NCBI GenBank assembly: GCA_027625095.1
Contig: JAQBXN010000013.1
Location: forward strand, 39,825-103,824
From: Planctomycetota bacterium
GTDB lineage: Bacteria > Planctomycetota > PUPC01 > JACPCR01
DNA: 64,000 bases
Direction: 5' to 3'
Part shown: in pieces, positions 53,939 through 63,114 of the stretch
How positions within the stretch are numbered: the stretch's first letter is position 1
Layout of the letters: every line of letters starts with the position of its first letter
Notes under the pieces: model-generated
What the model was told of the DNA's origin: nothing
Databases searched by the model: none
Seen by the model: the letters and a program-made list of their open reading frames with translations, nothing else
Made by a program: the position numbers and the translations under genes

Positions 53939-54754
53939 ATGGAAATTGCCGAACTCAAAGACGAAGATCTCATCAACCTTCCCGCGAAATCCGCGAAACC
54001 CTCATTCTTTCGGCGTAAATATCTGATCAATCCCAAGGTGCAGATCGCGTATTCGTTCGCTGCGGCGTGGATGATTCTTGTGACCATGGGAGTTACAGCG
54101 ATAGTGGTGTACTACACCATCGCAAGCATTCTGTTTGATCCGACCCATCAATTGGCCGGGTACAAAGCCCTGGAAATAGCGCACTCGGAAATCTTTAAGC
54201 GCCTTTTATGGATTGGCTTTCTCCTGGTAGCCGGCGGAGTATCGTTGACCATCTATTTCCTTCATCGTCTGGTCGGCCCGGTTTACCGTTTTGAGCAGGT
54301 ACTCAGATCTGCCACTGCCGGCGCCATTCCACCCAGTATCAATCTCCGCAAACATGATGAATTTCATGACCTTGCCCGTGCCCTGCTCGAGATGCTCAAC
54401 ACCATCGGACAGACGCCCTCCGGCGCGTATGCCGTTATTCAAAAGGCTGTAGAAGAAGTTCCCGCGGAACATGTAAAGGTGGAGACAAGTGGTTTCGCCG
54501 CTCAGTCGCCCGCTGCGGTAACGGAGGAATCTTCAGAGGAAGAGGTGTCTGAAGGCCATGAATCGGATGCCCCAGAAAGCGAGGGCGGGGCTGGTGAATC
54601 GGAAAGTGCTGAAATCAGAGATGAGAAGGAGGGCGAGCCAGTAGCCGAAAAGGAGGCGACCGCCGATAGCGATGAGGACGTACAGGCTAGTTCGGATGAT
54701 GAAGAAGTGGGAGGCGGTTCGGCAGAAGACCGGGAAATTCAAAAGGAGCCATGA
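53939..54754 (+). CDS. HAMP-domain membrane protein with acidic C-terminal tail
   Basis: The 271-residue protein has two transmembrane helices (about 38-61 and 88-108) that bracket a short extracytoplasmic loop, then a HAMP domain (about 108-162, HRLVGPVYRFEQVLRSATAG...). After it comes a roughly 90-residue, strongly acidic Ser/Glu/Asp-rich tail. No kinase, cyclase or receptor output domain follows. Such minimal HAMP proteins are of unknown function, perhaps signal relays or scaffolds. The gene lies upstream of the TolC/C39-exporter cluster but is separated by 408 bp and is not obviously part of it. Confidence 0.75.
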   Translation: MEIAELKDEDLINLPAKSAKPSFFRRKYLINPKVQIAYSFAAAWMILVTMGVTAIVVYYTIASILFDPTHQLAGYKALEIAHSEIFKRLLWIGFLLVAGGVSLTIYFLHRLVGPVYRFEQVLRSATAGAIPPSINLRKHDEFHDLARALLEMLNTIGQTPSGAYAVIQKAVEEVPAEHVKVETSGFAAQSPAAVTEESSEEEVSEGHESDAPESEGGAGESESAEIRDEKEGEPVAEKEATADSDEDVQASSDDEEVGGGSAEDREIQKEP

Positions 54755-55162
54755 CTCGAAACCGTGTCGTGATGGAATGGACAAGGGATGCATATGCCCC
54801 GGCGGCATCTTCAAAGTCCAGACTCGAAAATTTGATCTGAATCCGTGCTCTCCCATCCTCGGCCAATGACCGTGCCACCACTTTTTCGAAGGTACTCTAC
54901 CAAGAAATCTACAACGCTCTGAGGATCAGAGATTGCGAGTAAGAGCCTGGAAGCTTCCGCAAAACCGCCGGACACTTCGAGGCGCGGGCACCTCTGGCAA
55001 GATTTGGCATAAGAACAGAAGTGGTGCCGATTGCTTGCCGAGGGCCCACCTGAAGGGGAGACGCCAGACAAGTGTGAAATGTGCTTCGCACGATTATTTG
55101 TTCGTGCTATAAGGCTTACGGGCCGTGGGATAAGTCGCTTGCGTAGTTTGGGTCTTACCTGG
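54755..55162. other. 408-bp gap before the TolC-like gene
   Basis: No gene is assigned. A minus-strand frame that crosses the TolC-like gene continues into this gap for about 100 codons, to a stop at 54811. Its last 70 residues include C-x2-C and read plausibly (for example AISDPQSVVDFLVEYLRKS). It lacks a good start and ribosome-binding site, so it is not called. The upstream promoter of the exporter cluster should lie here; no clear boxes were found. Confidence 0.4.
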
Positions 55163-56746
55163 ATGCGAACAAAGAATTTATATTTTCTGTTTGGAGTCAT
55201 GTGCTTGTGGATTGTGCCGGGCCTCCAAGGGGAGACCCCAGACACAGACCCGGTGCTGGCGGATGAAGTGCGCGCTTTAATCGAAGAGTCGGCGGACACC
55301 AAGTTTGCGATCCCGAAAGAGCCTGTCCGTCCCACGCTCAAGCTGACCATAGGGGAGGCGGTGACGCTCAGCTTGAAAAGCAATCTGGACCTGGCGATCA
55401 AGAAGTTTGCTCCAAAGCTGGCTGAATACAGTATCACCAAGGAGGAAGCCGCATTTGATCCGACATCCAAAGTCGCGCTCGAAGGAAACCGCAGTAAATC
55501 GCAGAGCGAAAGCGGCGATTCACTGGGCCAGGCATTCGGTGCATCGTCCGGGTTGTCCAAGAAATTCAAGACGGGTACCGAGCTGTCTCTCGACTATGAG
55601 TTGGAGGATACTTTGGAACCGCCGGCGGGTGACCGCTATAAAAGCGGCGTTACCCTCAAGCTCAGCCAGAATCTGCTCAAAGGATTCGGTATAGAGATTA
55701 ACCGAGCGGCCATCACTCTGGCTGAGCTGGCCGCAGACGAGGCCCGGGCCAATGTTTTTGAACAGGCGTTGAACACGGTATCCGAAATCCAAAAGACTTA
55801 TTGGGATCTCTACAACAATGTTGAGAGCCTGACAGTTCGCCGGGAGTCCTACCAACTTGCCCGTGACTTCTATGAGAAAAAGCGTACGCAGGCCCAGATC
55901 GGAGGTCTGGCGCCCTTGGATCTCATCGAAATTGATGCGGATGTCGCTTCAAAAATCAGTGATTATCTTGAGGCATTTAAGAACATCCGAACCACGGAAG
56001 TCAAACTGAAGACCCTCCTCGACATGCCCCTGGATTTTGAGGGCAAACCCCTCAGCATTCTGCCAGTAAGCGAGCCCGGCTTTATCGAGACGAGTTTTGA
56101 CTTCGAGAAAAGCTTTAAGATGGCGCGAAGGCTGCGTCCCGAATACCTGAAGCTCCGACTGAAGAAACGATCCAAAGAACTTGAACTGCGACTTAGCAGA
56201 AACAGCGCCCGTCCAGACCTGAAGCTGGTCGGCAGCATGGGTTTCACAAATTTGGAAGATACTCGAGTCCAGGGAATCCTCCCTTTCGACCGTGGGGATC
56301 GGAACAAATTCGATCTCGGTGTGGAGCTCAGCTATCCGCTGGGCAACCGGGCAGCGAAAGCGGAGCTGTGGATCAAGGAACTGGAACTGAGGCAACTCAT
56401 TGCCGAAATCGTCAAGCAGGATCTGAATACAAAAAGGGAGATAGCAGATGGCATTTTGACCGTGGAATCCAATGCGAATATCGTCAAATTCAACCTCAGA
56501 TCTCTCCAACTCCAGGAACGCGATCTGAAGGCCAGTGAGTTGAGGCTGAAGTTTGGGCAATCAAGTACTCGCGACTTTCTGGACGCTCAGAAACGCTTAA
56601 CAGATGCACGCCTGAAGTACATCACCTCACAGGCAGGTTATCAGCAAGCGTTGGTGGAGATGTACAAGTCCCGCGGGCATTCGGATCCTGCACTCAACAC
56701 AAAGTTGTTTGAAGACTACTGGCTGAAGAAGAATTCAGAGGAGTGA
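55163..56746 (+). CDS. TolC-like outer-membrane efflux protein
   Basis: The 527-residue protein (start at ATG 55163, chosen for the signal peptide RTKNLYFLFGVMCLWIVPGLQG) has the two OEP repeats of the TolC family. Helical hairpin segments rich in Leu/Ala/Glu (AVTLSLKSNLDLAIKKFAPKLAE, AITLAELAADEARANVFEQAL) alternate with beta strands. TolC-type trimers form the outer-membrane exit duct of type I secretion and efflux systems. It is followed 7 bp later by the C39-peptidase ABC exporter and then by an HlyD-like adaptor, so it forms the outer part of a complete tripartite machine. An upstream extension in the same frame (from 55031) is less likely because it buries the signal peptide. Confidence 0.92.
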   Translation: MRTKNLYFLFGVMCLWIVPGLQGETPDTDPVLADEVRALIEESADTKFAIPKEPVRPTLKLTIGEAVTLSLKSNLDLAIKKFAPKLAEYSITKEEAAFDPTSKVALEGNRSKSQSESGDSLGQAFGASSGLSKKFKTGTELSLDYELEDTLEPPAGDRYKSGVTLKLSQNLLKGFGIEINRAAITLAELAADEARANVFEQALNTVSEIQKTYWDLYNNVESLTVRRESYQLARDFYEKKRTQAQIGGLAPLDLIEIDADVASKISDYLEAFKNIRTTEVKLKTLLDMPLDFEGKPLSILPVSEPGFIETSFDFEKSFKMARRLRPEYLKLRLKKRSKELELRLSRNSARPDLKLVGSMGFTNLEDTRVQGILPFDRGDRNKFDLGVELSYPLGNRAAKAELWIKELELRQLIAEIVKQDLNTKREIADGILTVESNANIVKFNLRSLQLQERDLKASELRLKFGQSSTRDFLDAQKRLTDARLKYITSQAGYQQALVEMYKSRGHSDPALNTKLFEDYWLKKNSEE

Positions 56747-56753
56747 ACCCCGG

Positions 56754-59700
56754 ATGACTAATAAAGAAATCAAAGACCTTTTGAAGAAGTCGGCCCTGTT
56801 CTCACTCCTCGAGGACTCCCTGCTAGATCGGTTAATTGGCCGTTTTAAAGTAGAAAGCTTCGACATGGGTCAGGTGGTGATAAAAGAAGGCGACCCCGCG
56901 GATGCCTTTTATGTAATTTATGGTGGGCGGGCGAGAGTGGTTGGATCTTCCGATGGCCACGATATTACGCTGGCGACCCTCCGTAAGGGGGACTTTTTCG
57001 GCGAGACGGCCCTACTCAAAAATGAGCAGCGAACGGCGACCATTCGGGCATCGGGCGAATTGGTCGTCGGGAGGCTTGATAAGACGGACTTTATCGAGAG
57101 CCTCGAACAGGAGCCAGAAGCCCTCACTTATCTGGAAAAGTACATCTCAAACCTGGCCATTCGTAACTTTCTTCGCCAGTTCACCATTTTCTCTGAGTTG
57201 ACGTCCAAAGAGGTTACCGCCTGGCTGGACCAACTGGAATTCGAGGAATTTCAGGAAGGCGATATTGTGTTCCGTCAGGGAGACCAAGGGGATCGGTTCT
57301 ACATCATCACCTCCGGGAAGGTGGATGTGGTCCTCGAATCTCAGGGGCAGGAAGAAGTAATCGCCACTCTAAGGGAAGGCGAATTCTTCGGTGAGCTCGC
57401 CCTCCTGTCCGATCGGCCCCGGGCTGCCACTATCAGGGCCTTAGAGAAACTGGAACTGGCCTGGATGGGAAAGGAACAGTTTCAAGACCTGGTTGAAAAA
57501 TCACCCAAGGTCAAAGAGGCCATTTCAAATATCATTGGACTCTACAACCTGGACCAGGCTCCCGAAGACCTGCGCTTTGGCGTGACGACGAAGACTGAAA
57601 CAGCATCGGCAGCCAAACCAAAGAGAATTGATCGTGCGAGGAAGGATGAGGATGGAAGCCCAGAACCATACAAAAGGCCGCGCAGCATTGCTCGCGGGCT
57701 CCTGGGCATGGCATCCCGCAAGTTCAAATATCCTTTCATTGAACAGTACGATTATTCGGACTGCGGAGCTGCCAGCCTGGGCATGATCTGCAAGTACTAT
57801 GGCAAGAGTGTCAGCATCACTCGCCTGCGTGACCTGGCAAATGTAAACACTGACGGCGCCTCACTCATGAGTGTGGCAATGGCTGCCGAAAAAATTGGTT
57901 TCACCTCGCGCTCGGTCAAGGCCACTTACGAAAATCTTCTCCGCTTTTCCCTGCCGGCCATCATTCATTGGGACGGGTATCACTATGTTGTCCTCTACGA
58001 AATCAACAAGCGTTATGCGATCCTCGGCGATCCTGCCCGTGGGATCTTAAATATTCCCCGCGACGAGTTTCTCAAACACTTCACGGGCTTCGCGCTGCTG
58101 CTCGAACCGACACGCAAGCTCGAAGGCATGGAGGAAAACCAGTCGTCCTTCAGGCGATTCTTTGATTACGCACTGCCCTACAAGGCACTTCTTTTCGAAG
58201 TCCTCTTATGCTCACTGCTCCTGAGCTTCTTTGGCCTCGCCACCCCGGTCTTCACACAGCTCATCGTTGATAACGTTGTCGTTCACCACAATGTAACGCT
58301 CCTTAATACCGTTCTGGCCGGCATGCTCATTATCACTGTCCTGACGATCCTGTCGTCCGCGCTGCGAACCTACCTGATGGCACACATCAGCAACAAGATG
58401 GAGATGTCCATGCTCGGGCGGTTCTACCGGCACATCCTTAGCCTCCCAGTGAAGTTCTTCGAGATGCGGAAGGTCGGCGACATCCTCGCCCGATTCGAAG
58501 AAAACAACAAAATCAAGGAGCTCATGACCGGCACCACCATCGGCATGTTTATCGACGTCCTGATGATATTCGTTTACCTGACCGTGCTGTTCATTTACAG
58601 CCCAAACCTCGCCTCGATTGTGGTGATGTTCCTGCCCATCTTTGCCTTGATCACCATTTGCTTCACTCCCGTTTTCAAACGGATGAGTCGTGTTTCTTTT
58701 GAGCGGGAGGCCGCGACCAATTCATTCATGGTCGAATCCATCACCGGCGTAAAAACTGTCAAAGCCGCAAGCGTCGAGCTTGCCAATCGCTGGGAATACG
58801 AAGGCCTGCTGGCCAAGGCCCTCAGGACTCGGTTTCAATTTGCCATGTTGGACCTCTCCGCGGACTCCGCGGGCGGATTCTTCAATTCCCTCAGCACGGT
58901 TGTTCTCCTCTACGCCGGCGCCAACATGGTCATCAGAGGCGAGCTGACCATCGGGCAGCTCATCGCCTTCATCGGTATCGTGGGGCGCGTCATCTCACCG
59001 GTGAACAAGCTGGTGGGGAGCTGGAATCAGATCCAGGAAAGCCTCATCGCGATGGAGCGCATCAACGACGTTCTCGACGCTGCCCCGGAAGAGGACCCGG
59101 ATGGAGAAGCGGCCGAGATGCTGCCCATTTCAGGGCAGGTCAAATTCGAGAACGTCTCCTTCGCCTATACCGAGTCCGACCGGCCGGTCCTGCGCAACCT
59201 GAGTTTCGAGATTCAGCCCGGGCAGATGGTCGCCATCATCGGCCGCAGCGGAAGTGGAAAGACTACCATGATGAACCTTCTCCTCCGCTTCGGCAGCCCT
59301 ACGGAAGGCCGCATACTGGTCGATGGCATCGATATCCAGAACGTCTCTGTCTCTTCTCTGCGCAAACAGATGGGCATCGTACTTCAGGAGAGCTATCTCT
59401 TCAGCGGCACGATCCGGGAAAACATCGCTCTGGGCGCGCAGGAAAAACCGTTTACCAGCGTGGTCGAGGCGGCGACCCTCGCGGCCGCCCACGATTTCAT
59501 ATCGGAAATGCCTTCCGGTTACCAGAGTGACGTCGGTGAGCGGGGTTCGAAACTTTCCGGAGGACAACGCCAGAGAATTGCTATCGCCAGGGCACTGATC
59601 AACAACCCGAGAATCCTCATCTTCGACGAAGCCACCAGCGCGCTCGACAACGAATCCGAGAAGGCCATTCAAAAAGGACTGAAGCAAATCACAAGAGACC

Positions 59701-59864
59701 GCACCAGTTTCATCATCGCCCATCGCCTGAGCACGATTCAGAACGCCGACCTGATTCTCGTCGTCGACCAGGGCGTCCTGGTCGAGAAAGGAACGCATCA
59801 CGAACTCATGGATAAGAAGGGACTTTACTACTACCTCAACAGCCTCTCGCTGGATTTGAATTGA
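56754..59864 (+). CDS. Cyclic-nucleotide-domain C39 peptidase-containing ABC exporter
   Basis: The 1,036-residue protein combines two cyclic-nucleotide-binding domains (about 10-125 and 135-250), a C39 peptidase (about 325-455), a six-helix ABC membrane domain (about 475-750) and an ATPase. Both CNB domains keep the phosphate cassette (FFGETALLKNEQRTATIRA; FFGELALLSDRPRAATIRA, with Glu and Arg). The C39 triad is present: Cys337 (SDCGAAS), His410 (GYHYVVL) and Asp426 (GDPARG). The ATPase has GRSGSGKTT, LSGGQRQR and LIFDEATSALD. PCATs cut double-glycine leaders and export the peptide through an HlyD/TolC duct. CNB-C39-ABC fusions are known (for example the cyanobacterial HetC-like type). It lies 7 bp after the TolC-like gene. 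Confidence 0.93.
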   Translation: MTNKEIKDLLKKSALFSLLEDSLLDRLIGRFKVESFDMGQVVIKEGDPADAFYVIYGGRARVVGSSDGHDITLATLRKGDFFGETALLKNEQRTATIRASGELVVGRLDKTDFIESLEQEPEALTYLEKYISNLAIRNFLRQFTIFSELTSKEVTAWLDQLEFEEFQEGDIVFRQGDQGDRFYIITSGKVDVVLESQGQEEVIATLREGEFFGELALLSDRPRAATIRALEKLELAWMGKEQFQDLVEKSPKVKEAISNIIGLYNLDQAPEDLRFGVTTKTETASAAKPKRIDRARKDEDGSPEPYKRPRSIARGLLGMASRKFKYPFIEQYDYSDCGAASLGMICKYYGKSVSITRLRDLANVNTDGASLMSVAMAAEKIGFTSRSVKATYENLLRFSLPAIIHWDGYHYVVLYEINKRYAILGDPARGILNIPRDEFLKHFTGFALLLEPTRKLEGMEENQSSFRRFFDYALPYKALLFEVLLCSLLLSFFGLATPVFTQLIVDNVVVHHNVTLLNTVLAGMLIITVLTILSSALRTYLMAHISNKMEMSMLGRFYRHILSLPVKFFEMRKVGDILARFEENNKIKELMTGTTIGMFIDVLMIFVYLTVLFIYSPNLASIVVMFLPIFALITICFTPVFKRMSRVSFEREAATNSFMVESITGVKTVKAASVELANRWEYEGLLAKALRTRFQFAMLDLSADSAGGFFNSLSTVVLLYAGANMVIRGELTIGQLIAFIGIVGRVISPVNKLVGSWNQIQESLIAMERINDVLDAAPEEDPDGEAAEMLPISGQVKFENVSFAYTESDRPVLRNLSFEIQPGQMVAIIGRSGSGKTTMMNLLLRFGSPTEGRILVDGIDIQNVSVSSLRKQMGIVLQESYLFSGTIRENIALGAQEKPFTSVVEAATLAAAHDFISEMPSGYQSDVGERGSKLSGGQRQRIAIARALINNPRILIFDEATSALDNESEKAIQKGLKQITRDRTSFIIAHRLSTIQNADLILVVDQGVLVEKGTHHELMDKKGLYYYLNSLSLDLN

Positions 59865-59988
59865 TCCTAAGTGGGGACAGGTTTGTTACCTGTCCATCTT
59901 TCAAGCATAGACTCAACAGCCTCTCGCTGGATTTGAATTGATCCTAAGTGGGGACAGGTTTGTTACCTGTCCATCTTTCAAGCACAGA
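59835..59988. repeat. 77-bp tandem duplication across the exporter stop codon
   Basis: Two 77-bp units (59835-59911 and 59912-59988) differ by about one base. The first contains the last codons and the stop of the ABC exporter plus a REP hairpin; the second is a full copy downstream, so the codons for NSLSLDLN recur after the stop. The duplication also doubles the GGACAGGT hairpin. Confidence 0.9.
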
Positions 59989-60007
59989 TACCAAATCTGT
60001 GCCCACC
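59871..60007. repeat. REP array, block 1 (between exporter and adaptor genes)
   Basis: It contains two type-A hairpins (GGACAGGT-TTGTT-ACCTGTCC at 59875-59895 and 59952-59972) and one type-B hairpin (GCACAGAT ... ATCTGTGC at 59982-60002), bounded by GTGGG and CCCAC. The same units surround the RAYT gene at 62.0-63.5 kb. Confidence 0.85.
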
Positions 60008-60025
60008 ATTCAGCTTTAAGAACCC

Positions 60026-62029
60026 ATGCCCGTCACCTCAGAAGAATCCCAGATATCCGAAGAACAGGTATTCGAGCAGACTGAAGTCGCACGCCCGCAA
60101 GACGAATCCGGCCTTTCGCCCGACGCGTCCGATGTCCTCCTGGATATGCCGTCCCATATGGCGCGAGGCTTTCTCTATATCCTGCTCCTTACCCTGGGTG
60201 TACTACTGACCTATACCTGGTTTGGAAAGATGGACGTCGTAGTCAAGGGCAATGGCAAGCTGATCCCGAAAGGTAAGGCGGCCCTCGTCTCTTCATTCAA
60301 GAAAGGCGTCCTGAGTCGCCTCCTGGTGAAAGTGGGCGACATCGTCGACAAAGGTCAATTACTCGCCGAGCTTGATGTGACCCAAGCAACCGTCGAGAGC
60401 GGCAAGAATGAAGGGGACCTGGCCAAGTCTCAGCGGGACCTGGACGGGTTGGCGGCAGCCATCGGGGTCTTAAGTGAAGTGCTCGTGGATGGTGAGGTCC
60501 ATATCGACCAAGCCAAACTGTTGGACCTGCCGGATAAATCTTACAGCGGTGCCGCTCTGGACCTGCATTCGGCCAGGCTCGCCCATGACAAAGCCCGGGA
60601 AATGGCCAAAGAAATTATGCCCAAAAAGATACAGGAAACGAAGAACGAGGTTCTGAACAAGGAGCGCGACCTGGCCCAGAAGCAGCGGGAGTTGGACGAT
60701 GCCCGCAAAGAGCTGGAACGCTCGAAGGCAGAAAAAATCTTCAAAGAAAAAGAGCTGGCCGACGCCCGCAAGAACCTGGAACGCGCAAAGCTGGAGGCGG
60801 ATTACAAGAAGACCGAAGGGGAAGCCTCACAAGTCGCCCTCGATAGAACCCGGGAACAGTTGGTACTCAAAAAAAGGCAGCTCGAACTTGCCGAGCGGAA
60901 TCTGGCACGATCCGAAAAGCAGGTGGAGTTGAAGAGGAAACGTCTGGTGGCCGCAAAGAAAGAGGTCAAGCGCGCCCAGACCCAATACAAGGTCAGCCAG
61001 GAAATGTATCGGATCGGGCTCATCTCTCGCCTACAGCTCCTTGAAGAGGAAAAGAAACTCGACGATGCGGTGGCCAAGGTCGAGGACTCGAAAGTCGAAA
61101 TCGAAACCGGAGCCACCAAGGGTGTCGACGAAGCTGCGGCCAAAGTGGAAGAAATTCGTATTGCCATGGCGACAGAGCTCCCTCAAAAAGTCGACGACGC
61201 AGTCTCCAAAGTAGAAAAAGTCGCGATGGAATTGAAAACTGAAAACCAGAAATCAATGGACGAAGCCGAAACCAAGGTGATCGAGCTTCAGCTCAAGTTG
61301 CAAACGGAAGTCCAGAAAAAGATCGACGAAGCGGCCACCAAGGTGAAACAGCTCGAAGGAGAGCTGGAAAACAAGAGGATCGAATTGGAAAACGCCATGC
61401 TAAAGCTGCAGACCAGCGAGACTCAAGTTACGCAGTCAATCACAGGGGCTGAGCAGAAGTTCCTTGAAGCCAAGCTCAAGTTCGGCTCCGTCCTGCGTGA
61501 CCTCAAGGAAAAGCTGGCCGATAAGCAGGCCCAGGTAGAAAAGGCACGGCTGGACCAGCAGCTTCAAAGCTTCAGCAAGGACCTGGACCAGATCCGTTCG
61601 CCTGTCACCGGGCAAATATCCAGCCTCAGCCTCCGAACTCCGGGCGAGGTCGTCAAAGACGGAATCACGTTGATGACCATCAACCCGCTGGATCAGCCAA
61701 TCGTGGCCGAGGTCAAGATCCCCAACAAGAACATCGGCCGGGTCATGCCTGGCCTGGAAGCCAAGCTCAAGCTTGACGCCTTCCCCTACCAGCGTTACGG
61801 GATTGTCCGCGGCAAGGTCCTCTCGATCTCGCCCGACTCCAAGCCCGTCAAAGCTGGCTCGGACGAATCCTACTTTGAAGCGACTATCTCCCTCGACAAA
61901 GAGACGATGACCCGCGACGGCAAGGAGCAAAAACTCTTCATCGGCCTCAGCCTCGCCGCCGAGATTGTCGTAGAGCGAAGGCGCATCCTCGAACAATTTC
62001 TCGACCCGTTGAGAAAACTGAAGGATTAG
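60026..62029 (+). CDS. HlyD-like membrane fusion protein with a very long coiled coil
   Basis: The 667-residue adaptor has one inner-membrane helix (about 48-66, MARGFLYILLLTLGVLLTYTW). A lipoyl-type half-motif (VVVKGNGKLIPKGKAALVSSFKKGVLSRLLVKVGDIVDKGQLLAELDV) follows. An approximately 400-residue coiled coil (about 120-520) and the closing lipoyl/beta-barrel (IRSPVTGQISSLSLRTPGEVVKDGITLMTINP ... LGLSLAAEIVVERRRILEQF) complete it. The family connects an inner-membrane exporter to TolC. Its length (HlyD is about 480) comes from the coiled coil, which contains several near-repeats (for example DEAATKVEEI). A REP block separates it from the exporter, and the 5' region has no good ribosome-binding site. 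Confidence 0.92.
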   Translation: MPVTSEESQISEEQVFEQTEVARPQDESGLSPDASDVLLDMPSHMARGFLYILLLTLGVLLTYTWFGKMDVVVKGNGKLIPKGKAALVSSFKKGVLSRLLVKVGDIVDKGQLLAELDVTQATVESGKNEGDLAKSQRDLDGLAAAIGVLSEVLVDGEVHIDQAKLLDLPDKSYSGAALDLHSARLAHDKAREMAKEIMPKKIQETKNEVLNKERDLAQKQRELDDARKELERSKAEKIFKEKELADARKNLERAKLEADYKKTEGEASQVALDRTREQLVLKKRQLELAERNLARSEKQVELKRKRLVAAKKEVKRAQTQYKVSQEMYRIGLISRLQLLEEEKKLDDAVAKVEDSKVEIETGATKGVDEAAAKVEEIRIAMATELPQKVDDAVSKVEKVAMELKTENQKSMDEAETKVIELQLKLQTEVQKKIDEAATKVKQLEGELENKRIELENAMLKLQTSETQVTQSITGAEQKFLEAKLKFGSVLRDLKEKLADKQAQVEKARLDQQLQSFSKDLDQIRSPVTGQISSLSLRTPGEVVKDGITLMTINPLDQPIVAEVKIPNKNIGRVMPGLEAKLKLDAFPYQRYGIVRGKVLSISPDSKPVKAGSDESYFEATISLDKETMTRDGKEQKLFIGLSLAAEIVVERRRILEQFLDPLRKLKD

Positions 62030-62047
62030 TGGAGTGGAGTCTGGATG

Positions 62048-62207
62048 GTGGGGACAGGTTTGTTACCTGTCCATTTGCCTGATTGCACAGATAGAAAATC
62101 TGTGCCCACCTTTTCGTGGGGACAGGTTTGTTACCTGTCCATCCTCAAAGCACAGATAGAAAATCTGTGCCCACGATCCAAGGTGGGAACAGATTTCTTA
62201 TCTGTTC
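62048..62207. repeat. REP array, block 2 (upstream of RAYT gene)
   Basis: Alternating type-A hairpins (62052-62072, 62120-62140 and variant GAACAGAT ... ATCTGTTC at 62187-62207) and type-B hairpins (62085-62105 and 62150-62170). A further degenerate unit follows to about 62260. In the variant, changes on both arms keep the stem paired. Confidence 0.9.
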
Positions 62208-62268
62208 AATGCAGAAACTTCAAAAGCACAGAATTACACAGAGACAAATCTGCGCATACACACTTCCC

Positions 62269-62976
62269 ATGCCCAATCGCAAGCCCCTCTTTCGCCGCAG
62301 AAAGCTCCCTCATTGGGATGTGCCCGGCGCGACTTACTTCATCACCTCCTGCCTCGAAGGAAGCATGCCCGCACAGGGACTCCTCAGGTTAAACCAGTAC
62401 CGCAAACAACTGGAAGCCCGCCCTAAACCAGACGACATGTCCCCTGACGCATGGGATGTCCACAGAAAAAAGCTGGTTTTCGCCAAGTTCGACAACATCG
62501 TGGACCAATCACCGGCAGTAATGCACCTCAAAGATCCCGATGCAGCTTCAAAGGTAAGGGAGTCTATCCTGCACTTCGCCGGAGAACGATACGACCTTTA
62601 CGCCTACGTGGTTATGTCCTCCCATTTCCACTGGGTTTTCAAACCGAGAGATGAGTGGATCGAAATACTGGCGGGAGAAGGCGAAGAGCGACCACCACGC
62701 CAAATCATCATGCACAGCCTTAAGCGCTTCACCGCACGGCAGTGCAACCTGATACTTGGCCGCAATGGCACATTCTGGCAGGAAGAGTCCTACGACCACT
62801 GCGTTCGTGAAGACGAAGACCAGGGCGAGTTGGAACGTATCATCGATTACGTGGAAATGAACTCCGTCAAGGCAGGCCTGGTATCGTCTTCCGGAGAGTG
62901 GCCCTGGTCTTCAGCCCGCGACCGCCTGGAATGGGGAATCCCAAAAGGTGAGCCGCTGGTGAGGCCATCGGTGTGA
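62269..62976 (+). CDS. REP-associated tyrosine transposase (RAYT), IS200/IS605-like Y1 domain
   Basis: This 235-residue protein (ATG 62269; a longer frame from 62116 merely translates REP DNA) belongs to the RAYT/Y1_Tnp family. It has the HUH metal motif in MSSHFHWVF, a helical stretch with SLKRFTARQCN and FWQEESYDHCV, and the tyrosine motif DYVEMNSVKAGLV (Tyr plus Asn at +4, as in the characterised RAYT fold). These proteins bind and cleave REP hairpins and are thought to have spread them. The gene is embedded in matching hairpins on both sides, consistent with a REPtron. It is not a full IS200 (no element ends were found). Confidence 0.92.
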   Translation: MPNRKPLFRRRKLPHWDVPGATYFITSCLEGSMPAQGLLRLNQYRKQLEARPKPDDMSPDAWDVHRKKLVFAKFDNIVDQSPAVMHLKDPDAASKVRESILHFAGERYDLYAYVVMSSHFHWVFKPRDEWIEILAGEGEERPPRQIIMHSLKRFTARQCNLILGRNGTFWQEESYDHCVREDEDQGELERIIDYVEMNSVKAGLVSSSGEWPWSSARDRLEWGIPKGEPLVRPSV

Positions 62977-62978
62977 GT

Positions 62979-63050
62979 ATGGTGGGGACTGAGGGAATGG
63001 TGGGGACTGAGGGAATGGTGGGGACTGAGGGAATGGTGGGGACTGAGGGA
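62979..63050. repeat. 18-bp tandem repeat, four units
   Basis: Four exact copies of an 18-bp unit beginning ATGGTGGGGACTGAGG (62979-62996, 62997-63014, 63015-63032 and 63033-63050) follow the RAYT stop at once. A fifth partial unit merges into the next REP hairpin (63051 on). The shared GGTGGGGAC core suggests expansion by slippage from a REP edge. Confidence 0.95.
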
Positions 63051-63057
63051 ATGGTGG

Positions 63058-63109
63058 GGACAGATTTGTTATCTGTCCAAATCCAAAAGCACAGATAGAA
63101 AATCTGTGC
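63058..63109. repeat. REP hairpin pair 3, between RAYT and the antitoxin gene
   Basis: Type-A variant GGACAGAT ... ATCTGTCC (63058-63078; both arms changed relative to GGACAGGT ... ACCTGTCC) is followed by type B (63089-63109). It lies 5 bp from the end of the minus-strand antitoxin gene. Confidence 0.9.
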
Positions 63110-63114
63110 CCACC

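Noticed and set aside
54811..55569. 252-codon minus-strand frame opposite the start of the TolC-like gene
   Set aside because: More than half lies antisense to the TolC-like coding sequence, it has no ribosome-binding site or domain, and its upper part is low-complexity Ser/Ala. Only its last 70 codons deserve mention.
62116..62268. N-terminal extension of the RAYT gene
   Set aside because: These codons translate REP hairpins (residues such as GLLPVHPQ); homology and the HUH core fit a start at 62269.
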